64,000 nt of DNA from Pantoea eucalypti. Its GTDB lineage: Bacteria > Pseudomonadota > Gammaproteobacteria > Enterobacterales > Enterobacteriaceae. Where the stretch lies: assembly GCF_009646115.1 (NCBI RefSeq), contig NZ_CP045721.1, positions 186,001 to 250,000 of the forward strand, read 5' to 3'. Made by a program: the position numbers and the translations under genes. Shown here one piece after another: positions 44,670 through 52,794 of this stretch (positions within the stretch are counted from its first letter, which is position 1; each line of letters opens with the position of its first letter). The notes beneath the pieces were generated by a model. That model was not told where the DNA came from, made no database searches, and saw nothing but the letters and a program-made list of their open reading frames with translations.

Positions 44670-45605
44670 ATGAATTTCGACATAAAACCTATAAACACTG
44701 TTCTTATACTGGGTGCTGGAGAGCTTGGTATTCAGGTACTGAGAGCGATGAGCAATAAAGCGCAGGCGCATACTCATGTAAAAATTAGCGTGTTACTCAG
44801 ACGCGAAGCCGCTCATGCTGTTTCTGGTTCACGCAGGGCACGGCTGGATGAACTGATGAAGCTTGGGATCGCTTTGGTGGAGGGCGATCTGCAGGAAAAC
44901 AGTATTGATGAACTGAGTGAGCTATTTGCTTCTTTCGACGCCGTCATCAACTGCAGTGGTTTTGTTGGCGGCCCGGGAACGCAGATAAAAATTACGCAGG
45001 CGGTATTGAAAGCGGCTGTAGCCCGCTACTTTCCATGGCAGTTTGGCGTTGATTATGACGTTGTGGGTAAAGGCAGCGGGCAACAAGTCTGGGATGAACA
45101 GCTTGAAGTTCGCCACCTTCTACGCCAGCAGAATGCGACAGGATGGGTCATTGTATCTACAGGTATTTTTACCAGCTATCTGTTTGAGCATGATTTTGGT
45201 GTGATTGACGCAAAAAGTAAAACTGTCTGTGCTCTGGGAGACTGGCAGCACGCCGTAACGCTGACCACACCTGAAGATATCGGCCAACTGACAGCGGACA
45301 TTTTCTTCCATCAGCCCACTTTCCAAAACGAGATTATCTATATTGCAGGTGATACGCTAACTTATAGTGAACTTGCTGATTTAATGCGTGACCACTGGGG
45401 TGCTGAAGTAAACAGAAAATTACTGGACAGGCAAAAGCTCCAGGATGATGTGCAACATAATCCGCAGGATGTCGGGGCAAATTACCGACTTGCTTTCGCA
45501 CGGCCTGACGGAGTAGCCTGGAATAAGAGCGATACTTACAATCAACGTCAGGGGATTGCAACTACAACGGCCCGTCAGTGGCTTGCAAAACAGCATGGAA
45601 TGTAG
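44670..45605 (+). CDS. NmrA-like NAD(P)-binding protein (aromatic alcohol reductase type)
   Basis: A 311-residue atypical SDR. NTVLILGAGELGIQVLRAM near residue 8 is the dinucleotide motif, VINCSGFVGGPG follows, and RYFPWQFGVDYDVVGKGSG is the NmrA/isoflavone-reductase-like active-site region. ATG 44670 has AGGAAG eight bases upstream; earlier in-frame starts would overlap the HxlR gene. Likely NADPH-dependent reductase or redox-sensing protein under HxlR control. Confidence 0.85.
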   Translation: MNFDIKPINTVLILGAGELGIQVLRAMSNKAQAHTHVKISVLLRREAAHAVSGSRRARLDELMKLGIALVEGDLQENSIDELSELFASFDAVINCSGFVGGPGTQIKITQAVLKAAVARYFPWQFGVDYDVVGKGSGQQVWDEQLEVRHLLRQQNATGWVIVSTGIFTSYLFEHDFGVIDAKSKTVCALGDWQHAVTLTTPEDIGQLTADIFFHQPTFQNEIIYIAGDTLTYSELADLMRDHWGAEVNRKLLDRQKLQDDVQHNPQDVGANYRLAFARPDGVAWNKSDTYNQRQGIATTTARQWLAKQHGM

Positions 45606-46009
45606 CAGTCCGGTACTGACAAAAGCACAACATTACGCGGTGCATGCCAAAGTCTGATACCGATGTCGTTAATATATTGCTCTATATTTCACCGAAAAAA
45701 ATTTCCTGGCAGTTTTGCTGACAAGACGATTGGCCCACGTATGCTAAAAAGGCCAGAACGTAAAGTGATGGCCCTAACTTAGTTAGGGAGGGCCTTTGTA
45801 TTGGATCAAGGTTTTAATGTCCGCTTCTGGCACAAAGCGGACTGATGCATGGCCAACGTCCGCTTTAGGCGAGGAGCTGACGCTAACGTTATTTTTTAAA
45901 AATTTGGTTTGTATCTTTTTGCATTAGTCTGTAGTCGAAAAATATTGCGTCGGTTATTTACCCTATGTTTTTCTGAACATTGTAATAAACGCGCTGCCTG
46001 AGCCGTTTT
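45606..46009. other. Intergenic with hairpin and repeat pair
   Basis: 45773-45797 holds CCCTAAC-TTA-GTTAGGG, a possible terminator of the NmrA-like gene. Repeats at 45819-45842 (type A) and 45858-45881 (type B) follow. No ORF. Confidence 0.5.
45819..45881. repeat. Dispersed palindromic repeat, copy 2 (type A + type B)
   Basis: Type A (45819-45842) has perfect GTCCGCTT/AAGCGGAC arms around CTGGCACA. Type B (45858-45881) starts GTCCGCTTTAGGCGAGGAGC. The two are 15 bases apart. Confidence 0.85.
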
Positions 46010-46927
46010 CTATGGGGAAAACTGCTTTTCACCTGCGCCTTCGTTGAAAAGCCCGGCGACCCAGTCAGCAAAAGCACGCACGGCGGGAGAGAGAAAACGC
46101 TGATGCGGATAGAGCATCGTCACCGGCACGGAGGGTGGCTGCCAGTCCGCAAGAACCTCGACCAGTTTGCCTTGCTGCAGATTCTTTGAAATCACATTCT
46201 CAGCAAGCTGCGCCAGACCAAAACCCTCAAGACACAGTCTGATGTAAAGTCCCGTTTCGTTGACGGCTGTATCCCCCTCAACCGGAACAGAGAAGGCCTC
46301 AGCGCCTCGTATAAAACGTAGCTCATTAGTGCGTCTTCCCGAACTGGAAAAGTAATGAATCGCCCTATGCTGCGATAATGCCTCCGGCGTCTCAGGAATA
46401 CCGTATTCCCTGAGATAGTCCGGCGAGGCGCAGGTCAACCAGCGAAAACGGCCAAGCGGACGTGCAACCAGTGTGGAGTCAGTTAATTCACCGGTTCGTA
46501 TGACGCAATCCACACCTTCGTGCACAAGATCGACCTGCCGGTCGCTCACACCAATCATCAGGTAAATATCCGGATAAAGTCGGTAAAAGTCTTTCAGGTT
46601 GGGCAGGACGATGAAATGCGCGATCCCACCGGGCATATCAACCCGCAGGCGCCCACGGGGGCGCCTGTTCGAATCAGCCAGACTGGCTTCAGTATGTTCA
46701 ATTAAAGCCAGAATTTCCCGGCATTGCGCCAGATACTGCAGGCCTTCAGGCGTAAGGCTGACCCGTCTTGTTGTGCGGTTCAGCAGACGTACCTGCAGGT
46801 ATTTCTCCAGGTTTTTAATAGTACTGGTAACAGTGGAAGAAGGCAGTGACAGCGTTTCTGCCGCGCGTACAAAGCTCCCGGCCTCAGCAACCCGTATGAA
46901 AATCTGCATAGCCTGAATCCGATCCAT
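46010..46927 (-). CDS. LysR family transcriptional regulator
   Basis: A 305-residue LTTR. The N-terminal HTH (MQIFIRVAEAGSFVRAAETL, SLPSSTVTSTIKNLEKYL) and effector domain (IEHTEAS..., GRLRVDMPGGIAHFIVLPNL) are of the CrgA/DsdC-like subgroup. The start ATG at 46927 is preferred (MDRIQAM); 46939 is also possible. It is divergent from the amidohydrolase gene; ATTCGCAAATTATGAAT (about 46963-46979) between them fits a T-N11-A LysR site. Confidence 0.9.
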   Translation of the reverse strand: MDRIQAMQIFIRVAEAGSFVRAAETLSLPSSTVTSTIKNLEKYLQVRLLNRTTRRVSLTPEGLQYLAQCREILALIEHTEASLADSNRRPRGRLRVDMPGGIAHFIVLPNLKDFYRLYPDIYLMIGVSDRQVDLVHEGVDCVIRTGELTDSTLVARPLGRFRWLTCASPDYLREYGIPETPEALSQHRAIHYFSSSGRRTNELRFIRGAEAFSVPVEGDTAVNETGLYIRLCLEGFGLAQLAENVISKNLQQGKLVEVLADWQPPSVPVTMLYPHQRFLSPAVRAFADWVAGLFNEGAGEKQFSP

Positions 46928-47057
46928 CATCCTTCCCATGGGTAAAAATTGAGTCTGATTATTCGCAAATTATGAATTATGAAAACGGTTTAAGCACCTT
47001 TTTCAGGGTAATGGCGTGGCGTATCGTTTCCACATTGATCAGGAAAGAGGCAAGTTA

Positions 47058-48455
47058 ATGACCGGCTATATCAGAAATATTGTTAACAATCAGAATCTCA
47101 CTTCACAGGCTATGTTGATACGTGGTGCCACGATACTGAGCATGGACGAGAGTGTCGGTAACATTGAACGCGGTGATATTCTCATCAACGGTTCAACGAT
47201 TAACGCTGTGGGTCAGGACCTTGACGCGCCGGGTGCTCACGTCATTGATGCCAAAAATATGATTGTCATGCCGGGGATGGTTGATTCTCATCGTCACGCC
47301 TGGGAAGGTCAGCTGCGCCGAATTAACCCTAACGCCACCTGTCTGGACGACTACAGCAACGCCACGCACTTCTCGTTCGCTAAATATTACCGCCCTGAAG
47401 ATATCTATGTCGGTAACCTGCTGACGGCGCTGGGTGCGATTGACGCGGGCATTACCACGATGATTGATAATTCGCATAACAGCCGCACCGCAGAACACGC
47501 CGATGCCGCAGTCGAGGCCCTGCTTGATAGCGGTATTCGCGCTATCCATGCTTCCGGCGCACCGGTTGCGGGTGAATGGAACAAGGCGCACTGGCCTTGC
47601 AACTGGCAGCGTCTGCAGGAAAAATATTTCAGGGATAATCCAGAGAGTCTTGTGACGCTGGGCGTCATGGCTCAGCTGGAGCCGGAATTGTGGGCTGAGG
47701 CCCGCAGACTGGGGCTGCCGATTGTCACCGAGTTCTTTGGTGCTGAAATGGCCTCCGAGCTCGAATCACTGCATCAGCAGGGTCTTCTTGGCCCGGACAA
47801 TATCTTTAACCACTGCACAGCCCTGCCTGATGAGGGATGGGAAATCCTGCGCGACGCCGGTGTCCGGGTCAATGTCTGCCCGCGCTCAGATTCGCACTAT
47901 GGGATCGAAAGCGGGATGTTCGCCATTGAAGCCGCGCAGCGTCATGGCATCAATCCTGGACTTAGCGTGGACAATGAAACGTCTTACAGCACCGATATGT
48001 TTACAGAAATGCGCGTGGCGTTCTATCTGCAGCGTGTGATGGGTATGCATAAGCAGCACTGCTGTGATTCAGAGCATTCGCTGACAACGCTTCCGGCTGC
48101 TAAGTTGCTGAAATCGGCAACCGTTGATGGCGCGTTTTGTGCCGGACTGCAGGACAAAATCGGGAGCCTGACGCCAGGCAAACAGGCTGACCTGATCCTG
48201 ATTAACGCGACTGACCTCAACCTCTATCCAAACGGGAATGCGTTTGGCACGGTGGTGCATGCTGCTGAACGCAGCAACATCGATACCGTGATGATCGGCG
48301 GTCGCATCGTCAAGCAGAACGGCAAAGTGCTGGGTGTGGACAGCGAGCGCCTTCGCGCAGCGATTGACGAATCACGTGAGCACCTTTTTGCGGCAGCAGG
48401 GTATGAACCAGACATCTTTGCGGAAAAATTCCTGCCACTTATTCAGTCTGACTGA
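47058..48455 (+). CDS. TRZ/ATZ-type amidohydrolase
   Basis: A 465-residue metal-dependent hydrolase of the cytosine/guanine deaminase group, probably deaminating or dechlorinating an N-heterocycle. GMVDSHRHAWEGQLRR gives the HxH pair; IFNHCTALPDEGWEIL gives a later His, and LSVDNETSYSTDMF the catalytic Asp. The position where relatives have a metal His on strand 5 reads LPIVTEFFGAEMAS, with no His. ATG 47058 has AGAGGCAAG upstream; an upstream in-frame GTG at 47016 is less likely. Divergent from the LysR gene, which probably regulates it. Confidence 0.85.
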   Translation: MTGYIRNIVNNQNLTSQAMLIRGATILSMDESVGNIERGDILINGSTINAVGQDLDAPGAHVIDAKNMIVMPGMVDSHRHAWEGQLRRINPNATCLDDYSNATHFSFAKYYRPEDIYVGNLLTALGAIDAGITTMIDNSHNSRTAEHADAAVEALLDSGIRAIHASGAPVAGEWNKAHWPCNWQRLQEKYFRDNPESLVTLGVMAQLEPELWAEARRLGLPIVTEFFGAEMASELESLHQQGLLGPDNIFNHCTALPDEGWEILRDAGVRVNVCPRSDSHYGIESGMFAIEAAQRHGINPGLSVDNETSYSTDMFTEMRVAFYLQRVMGMHKQHCCDSEHSLTTLPAAKLLKSATVDGAFCAGLQDKIGSLTPGKQADLILINATDLNLYPNGNAFGTVVHAAERSNIDTVMIGGRIVKQNGKVLGVDSERLRAAIDESREHLFAAAGYEPDIFAEKFLPLIQSD

Positions 48456-48581
48456 CAGAGACGAACAGCATGATTAATCGCCGGCTAGCAGCATTGTGTC
48501 CCGTGGAGTTTCGAATCAACCAGAACTATCACCAGGCCAGCGAAGTGCTGGGCGTTGAACCGAATATTGGGGACAAACTTG
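48456..48581. other. Intergenic, possible small frame
   Basis: An ORF of 45 codons (48470-48607) beginning MINRRLAALCPVEFRINQNY is open. The text loosely recalls the end of an IS3-type OrfB (xxLSPVEFR) but I cannot confirm it. It directly precedes the IS3 OrfA remnant on the other strand. Confidence 0.25.
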
Positions 48582-48930
48582 TCAGCCCGCAGGTACGACA
48601 GTGCTAAAGACCTGGAGCCTCACACTTGACTTACAAGACTTCATATTTTTGATTAATTGCCAGAACTTACGGATCAGAGTCATCTGAAGTGCCTCCCTGG
48701 CCAGCATGGCTTCAGCGAGCAGCTTCCTGATGCGTGTATTCTCCTCTTCAAGCGACTTGAGCTGCTTCACTTCAGGAACCTTCAAGCCGCTAAACTTCTT
48801 GCGCCAGGTGAAAAAGATGACGTCGGAAATAGCTTTTTACGGCAGAATTCACCGGAAGAAAAAACAGCCTCATCTGAGCGGAGGATACTGATGATCTGTT
48901 CGTCGGAAAAAGCTTCCTGGTAGGGGTGTA
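48582..48930 (-). pseudogene. IS3-family OrfA remnant
   Basis: In two frames: EAFSDEQIISILRSDEA and GEFCRKK, then TWRKKFSGLKVPEVKQLKSL, then EEENTRIRKLLAEAML. This is the HTH and leucine-zipper OrfA of IS3/IS407-type elements, with a frameshift near 48805 and a divergent C-terminus. No OrfB catalytic region was found with confidence. An old insertion relic. Confidence 0.75.
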
Positions 48931-49271
48931 CGCAGGTGGCTTATGAGGACATCACTTACATCGCCTGTGTTAATCAGCGGAGGGCAGGTCAGCCTGTTTA
49001 TGGAGGAGGTTATATTACAAAAGCTTTTCTGGTTTAAGGATAAGAGATGTAAATCAGAACTGCTAATTTGACCTTTATCAGCTAATACAAAGCTGGTGGC
49101 GGGGTAGATAGTTAAGCACGGGATTTTGCCTGCGATGTTCATGGCCGTACGGTGTGTTGTTAACCAATCGGCCAGAAAGTATGCAATTGACGCACTTCCT
49201 GACCGGCTTAATCATTAAATTACAGGCTGTTTTGCAGGAAATTATTATGTCATCAAACCTTTCTGATGACG
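48931..49271. other. Intergenic, nothing recognised
   Basis: No supported ORF or strong hairpin in this 340-base gap between the IS relic and the permease stop. Confidence 0.35.
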
Positions 49272-50516
49272 TTAAAATACCGGCAACAGATCAAACTCGC
49301 TCAGCGCCCATGAAAGGATGTTCAGGGCGGCGAATACCATAATCATGCACAACTGAAGCCCGTCCCACTGGCTGCGCTGATAGCCTGAGTCATGACGGGA
49401 TCGCATTTTCAGATGAAGTAATCCCGGAACAATCACTGCCCATACTGTCGCGATTAGCCCGGCATAACTAATCGCCCTAACAAACCCATCCGGAAAAAGC
49501 AGAGATAAACTCAATGGCGGCAGGAACGTGATCGCTGTGGCTTTGAGGCGTCCCGTTCTGGTCCTGGGAAGAGTCAGGCGGTCACTGATGTAATCCACAA
49601 GGCCCGCTGTCACCCCCACGAACGAACAGATAACGGCAAAATGCGAAAATATTGAGAACAACAGCGACATCCCGGCGGTATAACCGCGCAGACTAAACGC
49701 GTGCATCAGCGCGGCAATGTCGCCGCCCTGGCTGGCAATTTCCGGAAAGGCTGAGCGCGGAAGGTTACCCATCGTGCAGATTATCCAGAAAAGATAGATA
49801 ACCAGCGCCACGGCGGAGCCTGTGCACAGACATCTTTTCACGCGTCGATGATCGCCATTGTAATAGCTAATCAGACCAGAAATGTTTCCATGATAACCGA
49901 ATGAAGCAAGGCAGAATGGCACGATGCCTAACATATAGGGCCAGTAGGATGCTGCCGGATTCTGACTGTCCAGCAGGTAGTCGACATTCACGGTAGTAAA
50001 TAAACCACCAAACAGGATAAGTAACAGAACAATTTTAGTGATGAGCAAAACAGACATTATCCTGCCAATGCTGCTGGTGCCTAACCAGACGATGGCAGCC
50101 ACGGTCAGGCTTAACATAACTTTGGCTTCGGATGATGAAACCGTTTTGCCGGTCAGTCTGCTCAGTGAGTGATCATAAACAGGCCCGACCGCTGAAATAT
50201 AGGCGTATGTCAGAATGCCCAGCACGAAAACCAGGCTCAGGCCATTTACTTCAGCCCAGTTACGGCCTAATACATCACGGACGATTTTGTCATAGCCGGT
50301 TTCCAGAGGGTAATGCTGGCTCACACGGTGAAACATCAGACCACTGATTAACATACAGACCCAGCTAAACGTCAGTATCAGTAACGCCCATCCAAACCAT
50401 GCCCCGGCCATCACGACCGGCAGGACGAACATGCCTGCACCCACCACGGTGCCGCAAATGATGGCCGCTCCCCAAAATACCGAAGGAGAACGCCTTGAAA
50501 TTGCAATATCTGACAT
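49272..50516 (-). CDS. Aromatic amino-acid permease (HAAAP family, Mtr/TyrP/TnaB type)
   Basis: A 414-residue inner-membrane proton symporter, most similar in pattern to tryptophan permeases. FWGAAIICGTVVGAGMFVLP is the diagnostic first helix; GYHGNISGLISYYNGD and a series of about eleven hydrophobic segments follow, ending FAALNILSWALSEFDLLPVF, which matches the Mtr C-terminus. The gene is complete and isolated. The choice between tryptophan and tyrosine cannot be made by eye, though Mtr is favoured. Confidence 0.88.
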   Translation of the reverse strand: MSDIAISRRSPSVFWGAAIICGTVVGAGMFVLPVVMAGAWFGWALLILTFSWVCMLISGLMFHRVSQHYPLETGYDKIVRDVLGRNWAEVNGLSLVFVLGILTYAYISAVGPVYDHSLSRLTGKTVSSSEAKVMLSLTVAAIVWLGTSSIGRIMSVLLITKIVLLLILFGGLFTTVNVDYLLDSQNPAASYWPYMLGIVPFCLASFGYHGNISGLISYYNGDHRRVKRCLCTGSAVALVIYLFWIICTMGNLPRSAFPEIASQGGDIAALMHAFSLRGYTAGMSLLFSIFSHFAVICSFVGVTAGLVDYISDRLTLPRTRTGRLKATAITFLPPLSLSLLFPDGFVRAISYAGLIATVWAVIVPGLLHLKMRSRHDSGYQRSQWDGLQLCMIMVFAALNILSWALSEFDLLPVF

Positions 50517-50790
50517 AGGGGTTCCTGAAGTGAAAATTTAGCGCTGAAGGATAGCCTCTATAGCCAGGGCATGGCTAATTAACTGACGATCTTCTTTCGG
50601 CAACCCATCTGACGATAATCCTGCTGACAAATGTCCCCGGCCAGTAACCGGCATTTTATGCTGGGCACACCTGTGCTGCTGGCAATGTCGGTGTTACGAA
50701 TAAGTTTATTGGAAATATCAGGTAGACCGGCATTACCGATTCGTGGCACTTCACACCACAGAGTCGGATAGACTCAGCCGGTAGCCCTGA
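50517..50790. other. Intergenic, nothing recognised
   Basis: Promoter region of the permease on the right side. No ORF with support. Confidence 0.3.
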
Positions 50791-51030
50791 TCATGCAGGC
50801 AGACGAGGGATAACAGCGGGTTCACCCATCACTGCTGCGTCGGGTAGCGACAAGTTGCTGACTGTCGGGGCAACAAATCCAGGGGTATCTTTGGTGAGGG
50901 ATATAGGAACAATACCCCGGCTGAATAACTTCCCTGCGAAAATGCGCACATACCGGCAGCTACCGATGCGATACTTCCGCCGCTGCTTATAACTACCCGC
51001 TCCCGGGGAAATCAGCGACAAAGAGCACCT
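50791..51030 (-). pseudogene. Amidase-signature enzyme remnant
   Basis: On the minus strand one frame reads SSGGSIASVAAGMCA (the amidase GSSGGS...AAGM catalytic loop) and, after a shift, another reads FAGKLFSRGIVPISLTKDTP and G, the following block of indole-acetamide hydrolase/aspartyl-tRNA amidotransferase-A-like amidases. The intervening conserved stretch (GTDTGGSVRIPA) is lost. Only about 80 codons remain. Confidence 0.6.
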
Positions 51031-51322
51031 AAGCAACAGGTTTCACGGCGGGACTGAGCGCTGATTTCAGGCATAGATTATGCAAAATCTGTGGGGTTCA
51101 GAGGCGGGCAGGGGGAGTTTAACAGGTTTAATACTTGTTTAGAGAAAGTGTGCTGCTCCGAAGGTCAGGGTTCGCTTTGAGCGATAAGCGGACGTGAAAT
51201 AGTATCGATAGGGACGTTCTGCTATATCAAATATAACGATACGCTCGCGAACCCTTGTTGGTGTTGATTTTTCAGACAGAAGTGCAGGGCAATATAAACC
51301 CCAGGTTTTTAATGCAACCAGC
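51031..51322. other. Intergenic with a type B repeat
   Basis: Repeat copy at 51170-51193; a 63-codon minus frame (51139-51330) reads through it and is not credible as a gene. Confidence 0.4.
51170..51193. repeat. Dispersed palindromic repeat, copy 3 (type B)
   Basis: GTTCGCTTTGAGCGATAAGC then GGAC. One mismatch in the left arm relative to the type B consensus. Confidence 0.75.
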
Positions 51323-51532
51323 CTATCCACGTTTTACTTTTTTAATTGCCATTTTTACTAACCAATACATGGCTAAAGCGTAAAAAGCGATAACGGTCAC
51401 AAGGGAAAAGAACGTAACCGGATCCTTACCGGCTTCGTATACGTCATCCTGATAACTGCCGAAAATTTGATGAGAATGTTCAACGAGCCACGCCGTCAGC
51501 GGATAGAGTGGCATCCCGTAACGCGATACCAT
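51323..51532 (-). CDS. Small two-helix membrane protein next to a Tlde1-like gene (candidate immunity protein)
   Basis: From ATG 51532 the product has 69 residues with one clear helix near the C-terminus (TFFSLVTVIAFYALAMYWLV) and a basic tail. The same frame is open further upstream to the stop of the Tlde1-like gene and encodes an extra hydrophobic stretch (SGFFVCFIAAFMVSRYG), so the original protein probably began upstream and had two membrane helices. No good start codon lies there now. The position directly after a Tlde1 effector fits an immunity gene (Tldi1 type), but I see no sequence proof. Confidence 0.5.
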   Translation of the reverse strand: MVSRYGMPLYPLTAWLVEHSHQIFGSYQDDVYEAGKDPVTFFSLVTVIAFYALAMYWLVKMAIKKVKRG

Positions 51533-51571
51533 AAAGGCCGCAATAAAGCAGACGAAAAACCCGCTGCTTTT

Positions 51572-52102
51572 CTAGCGAATTTTGCTGTTTGCAAAATTAC
51601 TTTCTCCCTGAACGTCAACGTAGCCGCATGCCATCAAGCTGTTTCGCGAACCCGGCTCGCGAATTGTTTTTCTCCGGAGCAGCGCCTGTCTTACCGTATA
51701 GAAATCAGTGCGCCGCACGAAGGTGATACACCCTTCACTTTCTCCGGAGCCGTCTGGCCGAAGAGGATGCAGGCGGAAACCGCCGCGGGCAACGCCATTG
51801 ATGAAGATGGAAACACTCATCGTTTCCGAATTAAAGAGCGCAAACCATTCAGAATGATTTGAGTTGTTCCAGGTGTCGACGGCCTATCCTCTGATCCGGT
51901 TAGCGATACTGCCTTCAGGACGCGGAACAATCCAGTAGCGCCCGACCGGAATGGCACTGTTAGGCTTGTAAGTACAGTTTGGATCATTGGTATAAGGCTT
52001 TTGGCCGGAAAATACCGGGAAGGTACCCACGCCGTAAACGTGTAGCTTTGCTTCGCCGCCGCCCTTTGTCAGATCGTCGTAGGTCATTCTCTTTAACTGC
52101 AT
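51572..52102 (-). pseudogene. Tlde1-like (DUF2778) T6SS L,D-transpeptidase effector with in-frame amber
   Basis: ATG 52102 (AGGGAG upstream) begins MQLKRMTYDDLTKGGG; VYGVGTFPVFSGQKPYTNDP and IPVGRYWIVPRPEGS are the Tlde1 N-terminal blocks. A TAG at 51884-51886 interrupts, then the same frame continues AVDTWNNSNHSEWFALFNSE, NGVARGGFRLHPLRPDGSGE and SEGCITFVRRTDFY, with the catalytic HP...S-GCI motif (His, Ser, Cys) and the normal C-terminus (GYVDVQGE). Thus one amber codon breaks an otherwise complete effector that would cut or edit peptidoglycan stem peptides. No T6SS structural genes are in the window. Confidence 0.8.
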
Positions 52103-52297
52103 TAAACGCTCCCTGCAGGTTATAAGGCATGCCAGTGAACCGGGCAATGCTACCATTCATTCATAGAGAAGTTAACGGGCAGGCGGGCGCTTGACAGCCA
52201 GTGTTCTTCTGCGAGCCAGACAGCATTATTTATCATAAGACTATTTGCCGCATCCCGTCATAGGCATTCGGCGCGATCCTTCAGCACAAATACGTAT

Positions 52298-52362
52298 GTC
52301 CGCTTCTGGCACAAAGCAGAAGTGCGTCTTAGGCAAGGTCCGCTTTTCAGCAAGTCGCGGAC
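52298..52362. repeat. Dispersed palindromic repeat, copy 4 (type A + type B)
   Basis: Type A (52298-52321) has GTCCGCTTCTGGCACAAAGC then AGA. Type B (52338-52362) has GTCCGCTTTT...GCGGAC arms. They are 16 bases apart, as in copy 2. Confidence 0.8.
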
Positions 52363-52402
52363 GTTGCTAAAAGCGTTCTGTATGAATTAACAGGGAGCAG
52401 GT
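52357..52402 (+). repeat. 46-bp direct repeat, left copy, flanking ferrochelatase
   Basis: Starts GCGGACGTTGCTAAAAGCG, continues TTCTGTATGAAT and ends GGGAGCAGGT. It matches 53962-54007 at 42 of 46 positions. It begins within the right arm of a type B palindrome. Confidence 0.8.
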
Positions 52403-52450
52403 CAGTCGCCTACATCACTTTTACGCATAAAAAGATAAAGCCTGAGGCAT

Positions 52451-52481
52451 GCATCTGCGCGAGCATCCAGATGCGGTTTTT
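52451..52481 (+). terminator. Terminator-like hairpin
   Basis: GCATCTG and CAGATGC arms around ten bases, then GGTTTTT. No gene ends nearby on this strand, so its role is unclear. Confidence 0.4.
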
Positions 52482-52743
52482 CTCACCTCCTCCAGCCAAC
52501 TAACCCCCACACGCCGACTTCGATAATGACGTCGCGTAGCCCCGCACCGGTTAAATCTGACGATAGAGAAAGTAATGTTTTTACTGATGATATGCCCTAA
52601 AATCATGATCGTTCAGTCAAAGCGATGGCTGCAATCAGTTGCATAGAATCATAAGCCGTGAAACCGTAAAGCTGCATTGCAAATATTTCTACAAAATGAG
52701 GTCAAATTGAGGCCTGAAGACAAGCAGCTACGGAGTGACTGGC

Positions 52744-52794
52744 ATGAGTGAATTAGTGACAATGGCTTTGAGGGCCCCACTTAATGACGAATAA
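52744..52794 (+). CDS. 16-codon ORF overlapping the ferrochelatase start
   Basis: ATG 52744 (GGAG 12 bases upstream) encodes MSELVTMALRAPLNDE and stops inside the first codons of the ferrochelatase gene (overlap 11 bases). Such overlap fits translational coupling through a leader peptide, or it is the relic of a preceding gene. Confidence 0.3.
   Translation: MSELVTMALRAPLNDE

Larger units (their letters stand above)
52103..52743. other. Intergenic with repeats and a hairpin
   Basis: Contains repeats 52298-52321 and 52338-52362, the left copy of a 46-bp repeat (52357-52402) and a terminator-like hairpin (52451-52481). The last 120 bases are the likely promoter zone of the ferrochelatase. No ORF with support. 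Confidence 0.5.
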
